64,000 nt of DNA. It comes from Trissonchulus latispiculum. Taxonomy: Eukaryota > Nematoda > Enoplea > Enoplida > Ironidae. Below, piece by piece: positions 23,876-37,600 of the stretch (position 1 is the first letter of the stretch; every line of letters begins with the position of its first letter). The stretch spans positions 26,503-90,502 of the forward strand of contig JASAND010023020.1 in NCBI GenBank assembly GCA_030248195.1. Reading direction: 5' to 3'. A program made the position numbers and the translations under genes. The notes beneath the pieces are model-generated. The model searched no databases and was not told where the DNA came from. It saw nothing but the letters and a program-made list of their open reading frames with translations.

Positions 23876-25502
23876 GAATACACCGAAACTCTGGCGTAAT
23901 GTTGCCCTACCTTTCACATACAAGCACCGACTGCACCCCATAACCTTCTATTTGTTGGTGTTTTACTTTAGGTTGGAGTTTACTCCAGTGACAACTTTCA
24001 TGTCACTTTTCACCTTGAAGTGTACACAAAAAGGCCTAACCGACTACTGCGTAAATGCTTTAATCGTTTAATGCTTACACAATACAGTATAAACAAACTG
24101 TCACATGACGCGCGAGACCGTAACTGTTGATTAAAATCTGAATGATGAGATTTGTAACAACTTGAGAAATTCCACTACAAATTGTACCTGACTTGCACTG
24201 TTGTACCACTACTTTTGCAAACGCGTCCCAAAACAGGTATATACTAAAGAATGCGAAAATAACTTTCATTGAGAAGAGAAAGCGAAAACTTTATACTAAT
24301 CAGTCGGCAAATCAACGTCTATCATTAAAGATGAAATAAGAAACATAACAAACAAGCAACGAAAGAAGAAGACGAAAAACGAGTTCACAAGCCTAGTATA
24401 AGAGCAGAGGATACAAACAATTAAGAGGGTCCTCTTTACCCCTTTCCAGCATGCGATAGTGGAAACCAAGAGAGGCTCACGTTGTTGACAAATAGTGTAC
24501 ATAAAATAATATGAACTCTAAACATCACATTACATGGAAAATTAGTGTCGTGACGCCCCACCCGTTTTGATAAACTACTCGGTTTTAGACCAATCAAAAT
24601 TTTTGCTAAGTTTGTATAAGTGCAGAGACATCTCTGACAAACTTCCAAAGCATGCAACCAAATAAAAAATTTCAGGAAAGTACTGAAAATCAGGCAATGA
24701 AAGAACAAAACGTCCCCGAAAACAAATATAGACATAACTCAACTTACACTTAAGCCTCACAGACAGAATGATCAAAGCAGCATAACGAAAAACGATAAAT
24801 ACAATATAGCAAAATTAGCAAGCCAGCCTTGCAAGCAACAGCGTGACAAATTACAAACAGTTAATCATAAAATTAGTAAAATGTACATATAAACAAAAAT
24901 AGATACACAAAATAAGTACACGTCTATAAATAATAACAAAAACCCTTTGCTGTCTTAGGTTAACCACAAAGAGACTTGCACACAGGAAACATCTTTATAC
25001 AGAACAAACCGATCGCATGCAAACGAGTCAACCAACAAGTGCGTATATAATTACGCACCGGACATGAATTTCATAAAGACGTTCAAAAATCAAGCTTCTT
25101 AATATCAGACAAGTTTATCGTAGTGACATACGATTGCCAATTAGGAGAGGGAAGTTACTGGAGAGGAAATCAGGAATCATGAAATCCATCAGTTTTCGAC
25201 CATCGAGAGAAATTGAGGGTTAAGGGAATAAGGAAAAGAGGGGAAAATCAGACGTCGTCACAGGACACAGGAAACGGGAAAGGGGTAGGATGAAAGGGCT
25301 GCCATCTCAGCAAAAATTCCTGAACGGGCAGGAGACTTGCGGCAAGTTGTACAATCCAAGTAATCAGTAAACAGAACACACTAGACTGTTGTATCAGTCA
25401 ATTAGTCAGTCGATTGGAGCTCTCTAAATAATTAATGAGAATCAAACAATACGTAGAGAGAGGAAAAGAAAATTTGAAGTTCAGAACAGGGAATATCGAT
25501 TT
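23876..25502. other. Downstream of SLMAP; 3' UTR and intergenic
   Basis: Follows the SLMAP stop codon on the minus strand, so the part nearest 25502 is probably 3' UTR. I found no strong AATAAA on the minus strand close to the stop and cannot place the transcript end. No other feature recognised. Confidence 0.4.
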
Positions 25503-25667
25503 TCAGGAACCGGAATGAGAGAGGAAATTGTCAGCCGAAGAGGAAGAGGAAGAGGAAGTGGACTGGATGGAATCCGTCGTTCCAGTCAGGGATGCAAAAA
25601 AGGGGAACCAGGCCATGACCAGGGCCAGAAACAGGAACAGCAAAGGAATGCAGGACACTCCGGCTAC
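25503..25667 (-). CDS. SLMAP: SLMAP last exon: tail anchor and stop
   Basis: 165 nt including TGA. Acceptor TCTGTTTCAG, phase 0. It encodes 54 residues: a strongly hydrophobic segment of about 22 (CIPLLFLFLALVMAW then FPFFA), then about 30 polar residues with a run of seven Ser, ending SHSGS. This is the tail-anchor arrangement of SLMAP; the polar tail after the anchor is longer than the vertebrate one I recall. Confidence 0.8.
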   Translation of the reverse strand, partial: VAGVSCIPLLFLFLALVMAWFPFFASLTGTTDSIQSTSSSSSSSADNFLSHSGS

Positions 25668-28600
25668 CTGAAACAGAACATGAACATTTTACATCTTGCA
25701 TAAATATGTCAACAATTTTTTTAAATAAAAAATTTAAAAACAATATGTCGTCACTCTTTGACTTTAGAAACTGGGCAGATTAGATACAATTCTGCTCTCA
25801 ACAGGCAAATCTTAAACGTACATAAATATATATTTCTGCTGAGAGGAACCATTTAGAAACTGATAGCCACACAAAAATGCTCAAACTTCAAACAATCTTA
25901 AAGGCTGTCCACTTTAACTTTTCAATGGTAAAAACAGGTCAATGGTGTTTTTGAAAAAAGCATGGGCAACCACCAAGCGGACTTTTTCCATAAAAAACCA
26001 AAAAACCTGAAAGCTCAAGATTTTTCAGCATCTCTACAAGTTTCTACGTATATAGTAGAAATTAAACGTTAACTCGTTGCAGGAAAGTACCATGCAGTTA
26101 ATAATACCAAGAGTACATAATACACAGCCGCCAGCATACTGACATACAGTGTGAGTCTGTAGTATAAGATCATCATAGCTGTCATCACAGTCCAACTTTT
26201 CAAGCTTCTGTCGCAGACGGGCAAGTTCAACGTCCTTCTCGTCTCTCTCGGCTCTCAGCAATTCCAACTCGTCTTGGGAAGACGTCAGCTAAAAAGAGAA
26301 ATGTGGCATAAATATTTGCATTGTATTGTACTATTGTACTGCATATTGTACTTATGGTTGAATAAACCAAAATTGCTGCTTTAACGAAAATGAAAAATGG
26401 CAACTATACTGACCATATTACTTTAACGGGCGGCAATTGTATGTACTTAACCAGCCAGCTGCCTAATGTTACACCTTGAACGTTTTTTCGTTCATGACAA
26501 GTACTTCAAAAATTGTGGTTTGTTAATATCCCAAGCAGATTATCTACCCACGACATTTGGAATTGTCACAAAATTCTGAGACACGTTCAGCTTGTCAGTT
26601 AAACTCAAAAACTCAAAATAATGCTTTCTTATCTTTAGGGTAGAGAAAATTTATTGTCAGACAAATTTATGCATATTCTTTTCATTACTTCCAAAATTTG
26701 GTATAAAATTTGTCTGAACACAAACATTGTTAACCTAACTAACATCAACTGATTCGAGAATGCCCTACAGTATATTTCGACTAAGACAGTTATTCAATAG
26801 AGGAATAGTTTCCTATTTAGCAAGCACTTCCTGAAGATAAGATAATCTACTGTAGGTAGACGATCATTATGCACACCTTCACCAAGACAAAAAGATTCAA
26901 AAACGTATCCATCACCATTGAAATTTAAAAACCTCAGTCCCAATTAAATCTATAAATCGAAGAATCTACGATGTATAACAATCTACAAATAAGCTGTTAT
27001 AGGTAAGCTAAGGTTTGGTACTTACATTTTTATAATTCTTCCTGCTTATTCGTATATTGTTTATCACAAATTTTGAAATTCAAATGTTATAATTTAACGA
27101 GTTTTTAGAATAAAAGTCTTACGTGCAGTTGAAAGTTGAAAAGTGCAATTTCGACTCAATCTGCACATATCAGGCATAGAAAACAGAAATGTTATTTTGC
27201 GCTAGAAAATGCTCGCGAGTAGTCAACCATGTTTCAGAGTCATTTCTCAACAACAAAAATGAACAAAAATGGACACCGCCCCCAAGTAGCTAGATCACCC
27301 AGTCTTAATCAATCTTACGATGTTGGTCTGCTTCCGTATCCACCGATTAGGAATCTGTGATAGGAAATATCGAATACTAATTTAAAGCAAACGTAGATAT
27401 TATGATAAGTTTTATCTAGTTCGAGAAAACATTCATTTTTGCTTGTTGTGGCATATATATAGAAATTACTGAAAAATATCATTGCAAAAATTAAAAAGAG
27501 CTATATATAAAATCTAAAACTGATGCTTAATAATAACCCGTAAAAGCCACACGGAAAGAAGCTATTACATACCACGAACGGTTTTGTACAAGCAGAATCT
27601 TTTGGATTAATAATGATACCCTAAATAGATACTGAATCAAAAAAACTGTTAAGCTTCTCGATGACAAATAACTGCATCCTTAAAGGGGCCACGATTTGAC
27701 GAATATATTAACACTTTTAAACAAGACGTCCGAATTAGGAGCAATAATGATACAGTGTTCCAAGTACATATTTAAAAGCGTTAAGCATGCTAACCTAGGA
27801 ACAACTTATTAACATTAACTATAGAGAATAACTTCAATTACAGAAAAATCTTTTTATTGGTACTCTTCGACTGACTTGCAGGCAGTGGCGTAGCTAGAAA
27901 AAATTTCGGAGGGCGGCACATCCAAAAATTTTTAACACATCTACCCTGGTTTATCGCTTGTTTCTAGCTTTTGTCGGATCACTTATACATATATAACGTA
28001 AAGTTATGACAACTGAACACGTTGAAATTTCCAAAGGTATGTACATGTAATGTAGCAACTACGCGGGGGGTCTGGGGGCAGAGCCCCCAAAAGCTGGAAA
28101 ATATTTGTGAGTTGCAGTAAAAGTCATAACGAAAATGTTTCAAAAGATTAATCCTCAAATCGCATAAATAAGGATTGTGCTATTTTAAATTCCTGTAAAC
28201 ATTCGCTTACTGAAACGATTTTTGGACAACAATTTCTACAAATTTGTTAGATCAGAAGTGCAACATGTGCGATCTTGAATTAAAATAGGCGGGATTCTGG
28301 GGGCAAGAGCCCCCAGCCTAAAACCAGGCCTTTTAGAATATGGCAGGATTAAAACCTACTTTTAGAGCAAATTTTTTAAAAATTTTAGAAAATTTGGCAG
28401 TGTACTTTGATGTGCGAATAAGTTTTTTCTGAGTTAATTAACAAAATTAGCAAAATTATATAAAATCCCCCCGACAAGGCAAATTGGTTTGAGGGAAGGG
28501 GAATTTCCCCTGTGTCCCCCCTGCCTACGCCCCTGCTTGCAGACATGACATGCACGACAATGGCTGAACCCACAAATGTGTGCTTAATCAAAGAATTTGA

Positions 28601-31600
28601 TCAAACATAGAGCGAGTGAACTTGCAGAAATGAGTTTACATATCAGTTCGGTAATCTGTTCTGGAGCGTTTAGCCGTTATTGTTCAGATCATATCCAAGG
28701 GCTACTAACAGCGAGCGTGAAGACTTCACGCATATCTCTTATACAAGTAACAAAAATGCTCCGCACAAAAGAGGATAATATGTGTGTGTTGGCTGTGTCG
28801 TATATCCTTTAAATATCCTTTGAATATATATATATATATAATAAATAAATATAAATACGTATATCCTCTAAATTCCGGTTGAAGAAGTAAAGACAAACGT
28901 ATAGGCATGTGACGTTATTTGGCACAGCAACTATTGGTGGATGGTTCCATGTCAAAAGTTGCTCAGCTGACTTAGGGCTTTCATTTGATACCAAATTTGA
29001 CCACTTGAAAAATTTTATTTTTGACCGAAAATCACCAAAGTCCCCACCCCACCACAGCACTCTACAGCCACTTTGAGCATGCAGTTCTATGACAAAAGTT
29101 GCTCAGCTCACTTAGGGCTTTCATTTGATACCAAATTTGACCACTTTTGAAAAATTTCATTTTTGACCGAAAATCACCTAAGTCCCCACCCCACCCCACC
29201 ACAGCACTCTACAGCCACTTTGAGCATGCAGTTCTATGACAAAAGTTGCTCAGCTCGCATAGGGCTTTCATTTGATACCAAATTTGACCACTTTTGAAAA
29301 ACTTTATTTTTGACCACTTGACCCCCCGCCCGACTGACCCTTCAAAACGGCAAACCGGAACCAGCCCAGAAAGATAGGTACGTCGGACGGCAAAATGAAT
29401 ACCGGGAATGAGCTGGGCGCACCAGAAAACCCCTATAGACAAAGTTTTGAGAGGCCAGGTAAATCCTACTATGGACCTCCAGGGAGCGGTTTCCGACTTG
29501 ACCCTGCCGACGGCAAAGTGGAACCAGCCCAGCAAGATGGGTGGGTCTGACGGTAAAACTGACTGTGGGAATCGATTCTCCTTGCCAGAAAACCATTGTA
29601 TGGAAGATTTGAGCTTTCAAAGTTGAATAGATAGCGAGAAATTTCGATTTTTCATTTTTCGAATTTTCGCCATTTTTGACGGGCCACTGTGGTCGCTAGG
29701 GAAGTGATAGAGAAACGCAACCTGGACCGTTAGTTAGTTCAATATATGTAATTTCTGAATATAGAAAGAAATCAGCTCCAGCTCGTAACCTCGACCTGAG
29801 CGACGACCACAAAAATGGTCACTTTTCGCTAGGAGCCGACTTTGCGGCGGTACGGCGCAAAAAAGTTGCGATTCTTAAATTCTTTAGAGGGTACTACTAG
29901 ACCCTATAGCCATTTAGGTTGGCCCACCGCTGCAGTTCACGTGAAAGCGGCGAACATTATGTACAATACAACCATCAAAACCGGAAAAAAAATCGCCGCC
30001 ATAACCGGTCCGGGGCGCAACTTTTTAACGGTAAGTGATACGGGGCTGAAACTTCACAGATATACTAAACTCGATGTGCTCTACAATTTGCGCATGAAAT
30101 CTGCGCAGGATCTGCGCAGGATTTTGCGCAGCTTCTGCACAGCTTATTTTACACTGTCTCCAACCACTTTTCACACATATTATAGGGGTCGCTGCCGCGA
30201 CCCCTATGATAATATATAATGAAGAAATAGCATAATGATAAGAATATGACACCGGGCCTCCTCAATGTAGTACAGCTAAAAGTAAGCTTTTCTTGAGATC
30301 GCTTTACCCCTATCACGCACTGAAGCCAACTCACAGCGACCCTATTTGGGATGGGATCCAAGCCTGGCTTATTTTTACGGGGGCGGAGCCCCCCCACTCG
30401 GCAACCTCCCCTCCAATTCGAGGCTTCCCGCCATAAATTTTGACCTCCCCCATAACCCAAAAAATTGCCAGATTTCACCATTTTTACCCTAAATTCTCAA
30501 AAAGCTTTCCGACTTCGCCGGAATTTCAACGAAATTTTCCCTATTTTAGCGTAAAAAACACCTAAAACTAGTCATTTTTTAGAGATTTTTGGCAGTTTTA
30601 CACAAAAAACGTAAAAATTTACGAAATTTTTCAAAAATATGCCCCATTTTTGGTGAGCCCCCCCTCGATGGGGGACAACTTTGAGTCCCCCATATCGCCC
30701 CCCATAAATTTTGACCTAACAATAAGCCAGCAAACAGGGATCGCTCACTCGCTCAGTACAATTATACATTGACATTAACAGAAGCTCAATTGGGGAGCAG
30801 TGTTGGATGTTTTAAGACTATTCTGTACAAAATATACTAAGTGAGTGAGAGACACTGTTTGGACCGATATAGCGGCGATTTGAGAATTAGTGAAGGAGAC
30901 AGCAAGATAGCTTGCGGACTGTAGTTTCGCTCTCACTACATAGGATACGCCCAGTGTTTCTTATCATAATGTACTCTTGTTATAATTTGAAAAACTACGC
31001 TCTGCATGATTGCACTGCATAAAACTTTTTAAAACATATGCACGGAGGTATGTAGTTCGAACGAGATGTCTGTAAACTGAATTTGCAACAGAGAAGAGAG
31101 AAGAAAATTTTCAAACTGGGTTCAATCCAAAAGAAAGGGAGGAGTCATTAGCAAGCAGAAATGCGTAGTTTTTCAGACATTAAAAGAAGCTTAAAAATAA
31201 ATGTAGCGAAGCACCAGCATGCTAACTAAGACGGACCAAATTCCTAGTCATGCAACAATTTCAGCAGAATTTAACAATAACTGAGTGACTATTCTTATCT
31301 GTACGTTCTTCGTGGCGTCGTGTCATTACTAGAACCCAAAATTTAACAGCTCCCGTGGCAAGAAAAAGGTCAATCATCCAACTTTAGTGACAACAACTTA
31401 CTATAAAAATTTAACAGAAGTGCTTAGTGTTTGCCCTGTGTTGAACTCAGCCTCAGTGTTTTTGACGACTGCTTACCAGCGGCAAATATCATGTTAAGTG
31501 AAATCTGATAGATTACATGACCGTTTATTGACAGTTTACGCTAAAATGCCGACGTGAAATGAAATCAAAAATTGTGCATCCTGTGAACGTATGTATTGTG

Positions 31601-34600
31601 ACTAGTGTTGCTTTCGATTAATTTTAGTAATTGCTCACGTTTACGTATATTACAAGCTTTCGCGCCTGCTAACTAAAGCATTCAACTTATTAGTTCTTGA
31701 TATTATTAATCATTAATATGAGTCAAGGAAAAACCTTAAGAACTTTCTGGTCTTTGACAATTAGCCCATACTAGGCCAACAATAGGAGGGAAGTAATCTT
31801 AAGAGTGACTAAAGGAAAAGTTTTGTAGGGGTCAGGCTGTGCTCTACTTCTGGTTAAGTATACCTTATCAGTGATGCTCTCTTCCAGTGAATTGGATAGG
31901 TTCAGTAAATCCTCAGGACCAGAATCATTTTGCAGACTCGGAATAATTTCCTCCTAATGTATAGCAAACACAATCACACCAAATCAATATGACAGAAAAC
32001 TAAACACTTCTATCTAACCAAAAACAAAAGAAAAGACCTGAAGATCTGTGAGCGGTTGTTTTCACAGTTTTCTATCGCTTTTTCGGTTAAAAATGTCTTG
32101 TGTTTTTCACTTTAACACGGATTATATTGACCGCTATAAATGTTTTTTCCAACTTCATACTTTCAGTTTCAAGATTTTGTTCATTTGGAACGTGTTTTGA
32201 TTCTGCTTGAGAAGCCAAAGTTAGCTTTCAAGATTAACAAAATATGAGCTATTTCAGAAGCTAAATTTTAAACATGTTTTAGCGCTGGACTGCCAACTTT
32301 ATTTTAGACGGACCGATTTCAGGTGCATTGGATACGATAGTACTTCTTGTATATTTTTGGTCAGATGTTCGTTGGCTCATAGCAGAGTTCCAAAGAGAAA
32401 AACCAAAACCATGCAAATAAAAATAGCTGTGACACCACAACGAAAATTACGCAATAGGTGGAAAAAATATAAAAAAAAAAAAAAAAGGAAAGGAAAATTT
32501 AAAAAGGGAACAAGAATAAATTCGGTTTTGTGCTGTAGGGCGGTGGTGGGGGGCCGGTGGCATTGGTTGGTTTCGGGGGGGTTTTGGACGGGTCGGAGGT
32601 AGGGAGGGATTTTTGGGAGGAAAAGGAAAAAAAATAAAAATTTCAAAAAGGGTGGAATACGGAAGAATTTAATTTAAAATGGTGGCGGGGGGGGGTGGGG
32701 CCCCAAGGGCTGGTAAATTGCGATTTTTGGGGAAAGGGGGTGTTGTGGGTACGTTGTGACCGCACGGTAGAACAGGTAAAAAAAAAGAGGGGGGGGGGGT
32801 CTTGCTTGGTGGGGTCGTTGTTGGGATGGGCGGTATTATTATTATTATTATTGATGTTTTTCTGGGGATTGGGTCTTGGGGGCACGCAAAAATTAGTTGT
32901 GAGTATTGTGTGACAAAGTGTAATAGTAAGAATTTTTAAGGGGGTAGGAGTAGCGGAGATGGACACAGAAAGCACTCTAAAGTTGTAAAAAAAGGCAGTC
33001 GCATGAAAAATACAATATGAGCCAGAAGGACAGCATTCAATTCGGGAAAAGACAAGATTTAAAATGTATAATATGAGCCAGCATTTACTTATGTAAAGGA
33101 CAAGATTTAAAAGTTTAATATGAGCAGCTCCCTTTCTCGGGCTCATATTGACGCCTTGGGAACGATGTTGTGTAAGCAACTTAATCGGTGCCAACGTATA
33201 AAATTAGAGTAAGTGTAAAAATAGACAATGCTCAGAGCCGCCCCCCCCCAGGAACCTGCACAGAGTAACTTAACATGCTACTTAGACTATTGATAATATC
33301 ACACTATTTACGTAATTACGTATTATATATTTACGCAACCATAATCTGGGGTATTTTTACACAACGCACTTTTCAGCAAGTCCTTTTTGTCATTGTAGCC
33401 AGCATATATATACCATTACCTAGCTGTCATATACCATTAGCTTCTGTCACAGATCTGGTGTATTCAATAAAGTATATATATGTCTGACTGAATGCTCTAT
33501 CAGAATCATATGAGCAAAACACGACGAAGATAGAGAGAAACCACTCCCTGCGGGCTGTCCGTGCGGCGTCAATATGAGCCCGAGAAAGGGAGCTGCTCAT
33601 ATTAAACTTTTAAATCTTGTCCTTTACATAAGTAAATGCTGGCTCATATTATACATTTTAAATCTTGTCTTTTCCCGAATTGAATGCTGTCCTTCTGGCT
33701 CATATTGTATTTTTCATGCGACTGCAAGGAGCATTTTTCCTACTTGTCCTATTTCATTTTTGGGAATGAGGGAATGTGTAATGTGCTAATATGGTTTATT
33801 GACCATAACATTAACGCATACTGTTAAACTAAATGCTACCCCAGCAACTTGAACCAGGAACTGGTTCACGGTTGAACCAGACGAGATACGGCGTCGACAA
33901 TATGCTCATCGTGTTCAGCGACCCCGATTTACTATATAAGGGCAAGCTTTCAGGCAGTTTCAACTTGTCTATTTCAAGTTACAGAGCGTGCTGCGGCTGC
34001 AGCGCCGCAGCGCAGCACGATAGCAGCACCGCACAGCGACGAGGATACTCTCATCGTGTTCAGCGACCCCGATTTACTATATAAGGGCAAGCTTTCAGGC
34101 AGTTTCAAATTGTCTATTTCAAGTTACAGAGCGTGCTGCGGCTGCAGCGCCGCAGCGCAGCACGATAGCAGCACCGCACAGCGACGAGGATACTCTCATC
34201 GTGTTCAGCGACCCCGATTTACTATATAAGGGCGAGCTTTCAGGGAGTTTCAAATTGTCTATTTCAAGTTACAGAGCGTGCTGCGGCTGCAGCGCCGCAG
34301 CGCAGCACGATAGCAGCACCGCACAGCGACGAGGATACTCTCATCGTGTTCAGCGACCCCGATTTACTATATAAGGGCAAGCTTTCAGGCAGTTTCAAAT
34401 TGTCTATTTCAAGTTACAGAGCGTGCTGCGGCTGCAGCGCCGCAGCGCAGCACGATAGCAGCACCGCACAGCGACGAGGATACTCTCATCGTGTTCAGCG
34501 ACCCCGATTTACTATATAAGGGCAAGCTTTCAGGCAGTTTCAAATTGTCTATTTCAAGTTACAGAGCGTGCTGCGGCTGCAGCGCCGCAGCGCCGCAGCG

Positions 34601-37600
34601 CAGCACGATAGCAGCACCGCACAGCGACGAGGATACTCTCATCGTGTTCAGCGACCCCGATTTACTATATAAGGGCAAGCTTTCAGGCAGTTTCAAATTG
34701 TCTATTTCAAGTTACAGAGCGTGCTGCGGCTGCAGCGCCGCAGCGCAGCACGATAGCAGCACCGCACAGCGACGAGGATACTCTCATCGTGTTCAGCGAC
34801 CCCGATTTACTATATAAGGGCAAGCTTTCAGGCAGTTTCAAATTGTCTATTTCAAGTTACAGAGCGTGCTGCGGCTGCAGCGCCGCAGCGCAGCACGATA
34901 GCAGCACCGCACAGCGACGAGGATACTCTCATCGTGTTCAGCGACCCCGATTTACCATATAAGGGCAAGCTTTCAGGCAGTTTCAAATTGTCTATTTCAA
35001 GTTACAGAGCGTGCTGCGGCTGCAGCGCCGCAGGGCAGCACGATAGCAGCACCGCACAGCGACGAGGATACTCTCATCGTGTTCAGCGACCCCGATTTAC
35101 TATATAAGGGCAAGCTTTCAGGCAGTTTCAACTTGTCTATTTCAAGTTACAGAGCGTGCTGCACGGTGCTGCGGCTGCAGCGCCGCAGCGCAGCACGATA
35201 GCAGCACCGCACAGCGACGAGGATACTCTCATCGTGTTCAGCGACCCCGATTTACTATATAAGGGCGAGCTTTCAGGGAGTTTCAAATTGTCTATTTCAA
35301 GTTACAGAGCGTGCTGCGGCTGCAGCGCCGCAGCGCAGCACGATAGCAGCACCGCACAGCGACGAGGATACTCTCATCGTGTTCAGCGACCCCGATTTAC
35401 TATATAAGGGCAAGCTTTCAGGCAGTTTCAAATTGTCTATTTCAAGTTACAGAGCGTGCTGCGGCTGCAGCGCCGCAGCGCAGCACGATAGCAGCACCGC
35501 ACAGCGACGAGGATACTCTCATCGTGTTCAGCGACCCCGATTTACTATATAAGGGCAAGCTTTCAGGCAGTTTCAAATTGTCTATTTCAAGTTACAGAGC
35601 GTGCTGCGGGCTGCAGCGCCGCAGCGCAGCACGATAGCAGCACCGCACAGCGACGAGGATACTCTCATCGTGTTCAGCGACCCCGATTTACCATATAAGG
35701 GCAAGCTTTCAGGCAGTTTCAAATTGTCTATTTCAAGTTACAGAGCGTGCTGCGGCTGCAGCGCCGCAGCGCAGCACGATAGCAGCACCGCACAGCGACG
35801 AGGATACTCTCATCGTGTTCAGCGACCCCGATTTACTATATAAGGGCAAGCTTTCAGGCAGTTTCAACTTGTCTATTTCAAGTTACAGAGCGTGCTGCAC
35901 GGTGCTGCGGCTGCAGCGCCGCAGCGCAGCACGATAGCAGCACCGCACAGCGACGAGGATACTCTCATCGTGTTCAGCGACCCCGATTTACCATATAAGG
36001 GCAAGCTTTCAGGCAGTTTCAAATTGTCTATTTCAAGTTACAGAGCGTGCTGCGGCTGCAGCGCCGCAGCGCAGCACGACAGCAGCACCGCACAGCGACG
36101 AGGATACTCTCATCGTGTTCAGCGACCCCGATTTACTATATAAGGGCAAGCTTTTAGGCAGTTTCAAATTGTCTATTTCAAGTTACAGAGCGTGCTGCGG
36201 CTGCAGCGCCGCAGCGCAGCACGATAGCAGCACCGCACAGCGACGAGGATACTCTCATCGTGTTCAGCGACCCCGATTTACTATATAAGGGCAAGCTTTC
36301 AGGCAGTTTCAAGTTGTCCATTTCAAGTTACAGGGCGTGCTGCACGGTGCTGCGGCTGCAGCGCCGCAGCGCAGCACGATAGCAGCACCGCACAGCGACG
36401 AGGATACTCTCATCGTGTTCAGCGACCCCGATTTACTATATAAGGGCAAGCTTTCAGGCAGTTTCAACTTGTCCATTTCAAGTTACAGGGCGTGCTGCAC
36501 GGTGCTGCACCTGCAGCGTCGCTGCGGCTGCCACATCGCAGTGCAGCGCAATAGCGGCACTACACGGAGAAGCAAACATGCCTATCGTGTTCAGCGACCC
36601 CGATTTACTATATATGGCTGCCACAGAAAGGCCAAAAATAGCCGTTTTTAGCGACTTTTCCCAACTTTGACCCTGGGCGAGGAACCACAGGCGCCATGCA
36701 GCCCGAGGGTCACATCCGTCGGTTTCGGCGATATGCTCATCGTTTTCAGCGACCCCGATTTACTATATATGCGCACCACCAAATGGCCGAAAAACGCTAT
36801 TTTAGACGACTTTTTGACAATTTTCTATGTTGGGGCCTCGAAAAATTTCTAAGTCCAAACGCTTCGCAACCCCATGTTTGACAGTCTGTAGAAACCGCTA
36901 GGAGCCGAATTGGGCCAAAATAATCAATAGTGAACAGGTTCATGGTTTCGCTAACAAGATAATAATAGGTAATGGTTACCATCATAAGGCATGTGAAAAA
37001 TCAGTGTGCTAGAAAATGTACCAAAAGCGTAAAGGAGAAACATTAGAGAAAAAAAACCCCACTTAGAAAGTAGGTCTGAAAAGTGAAAATTTTCAAAGTT
37101 CATTTTTTCCGGGCAAGTTTGGTATCGTTCGAAAGCTCTTGGCCTGGAGATTTCAAAAATGTAAATATTAGCTCTTAATTCCTTACCGTTAATTAGTTAT
37201 GCCTAATTAAGCATTTTGAAAACACGCAATGTACCTTTTTGGCTCATATTATGGGGCGCTCTCCGAGCTGCCCCATGATACTAAAATGTGTGAGCAAACG
37301 CAAGAATGCAAAAAGTATCTCTACAATAACTGCAAAACTCTTGAACATTACATAAAAGTTTCCTTAAGCAAAAAGTAGAAACTACCCAAAGAAGGAGAAA
37401 AAATAGTAACAACAACAAGGAGAAAAAATACACGATCCTTGTCCTAATTTTAGGTACAGGGAGAACCTCCAAATGCTAGGATGGGAATGCTAATTAATCA
37501 AATAACAGATCAAAGTTAATTACTTTTGAGCTGCTCAGCTTCTGCATGACTCTGTTTAGAAGATTGTTGATATTCCTGTACTTGTACTGAAATATTGAAA

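Larger units (their letters stand above)
32995..37279 (+). mobile_element. Modular satellite-bearing element, copy E1
   Basis: Full set of modules in order: foldback arms (32995-33155 and 33565-33725), satellite array of 145-bp units (about 33905-36600), tail (about 36650-37240) and terminal hairpin (37248-37279). The tail begins near CCCAACTTTGACCCTGGGCG and contains CTCATCGTTTTCAGCGACCC, both found again near 56800 and 59030. No protein domain is encoded. The plan resembles HINE/DINE-type elements derived from Helentrons, which is an inference from structure only. Lies in an SLMAP intron. Confidence 0.6.

Noticed and set aside
32038..32045. 8-nt microexon that would repair the SLMAP frame
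   Set aside because: Length fits 3n+2 but the donor (GTCTTT) and polypyrimidine tract are weak, and 8-nt matches are expected by chance.
32357..33194. 183-codon and shorter frames on both strands
   Set aside because: Composition driven by G runs, A runs and a foldback arm; no domain or splice context.
33833..36651. Series of open frames of 70-108 codons with a repeated peptide (VFSDPDLLYKGKLSGSF)
   Set aside because: They are products of the 145-bp satellite. The period is not a multiple of 3, so frames shift and end at regular stops; no splice or codon signal supports a protein.
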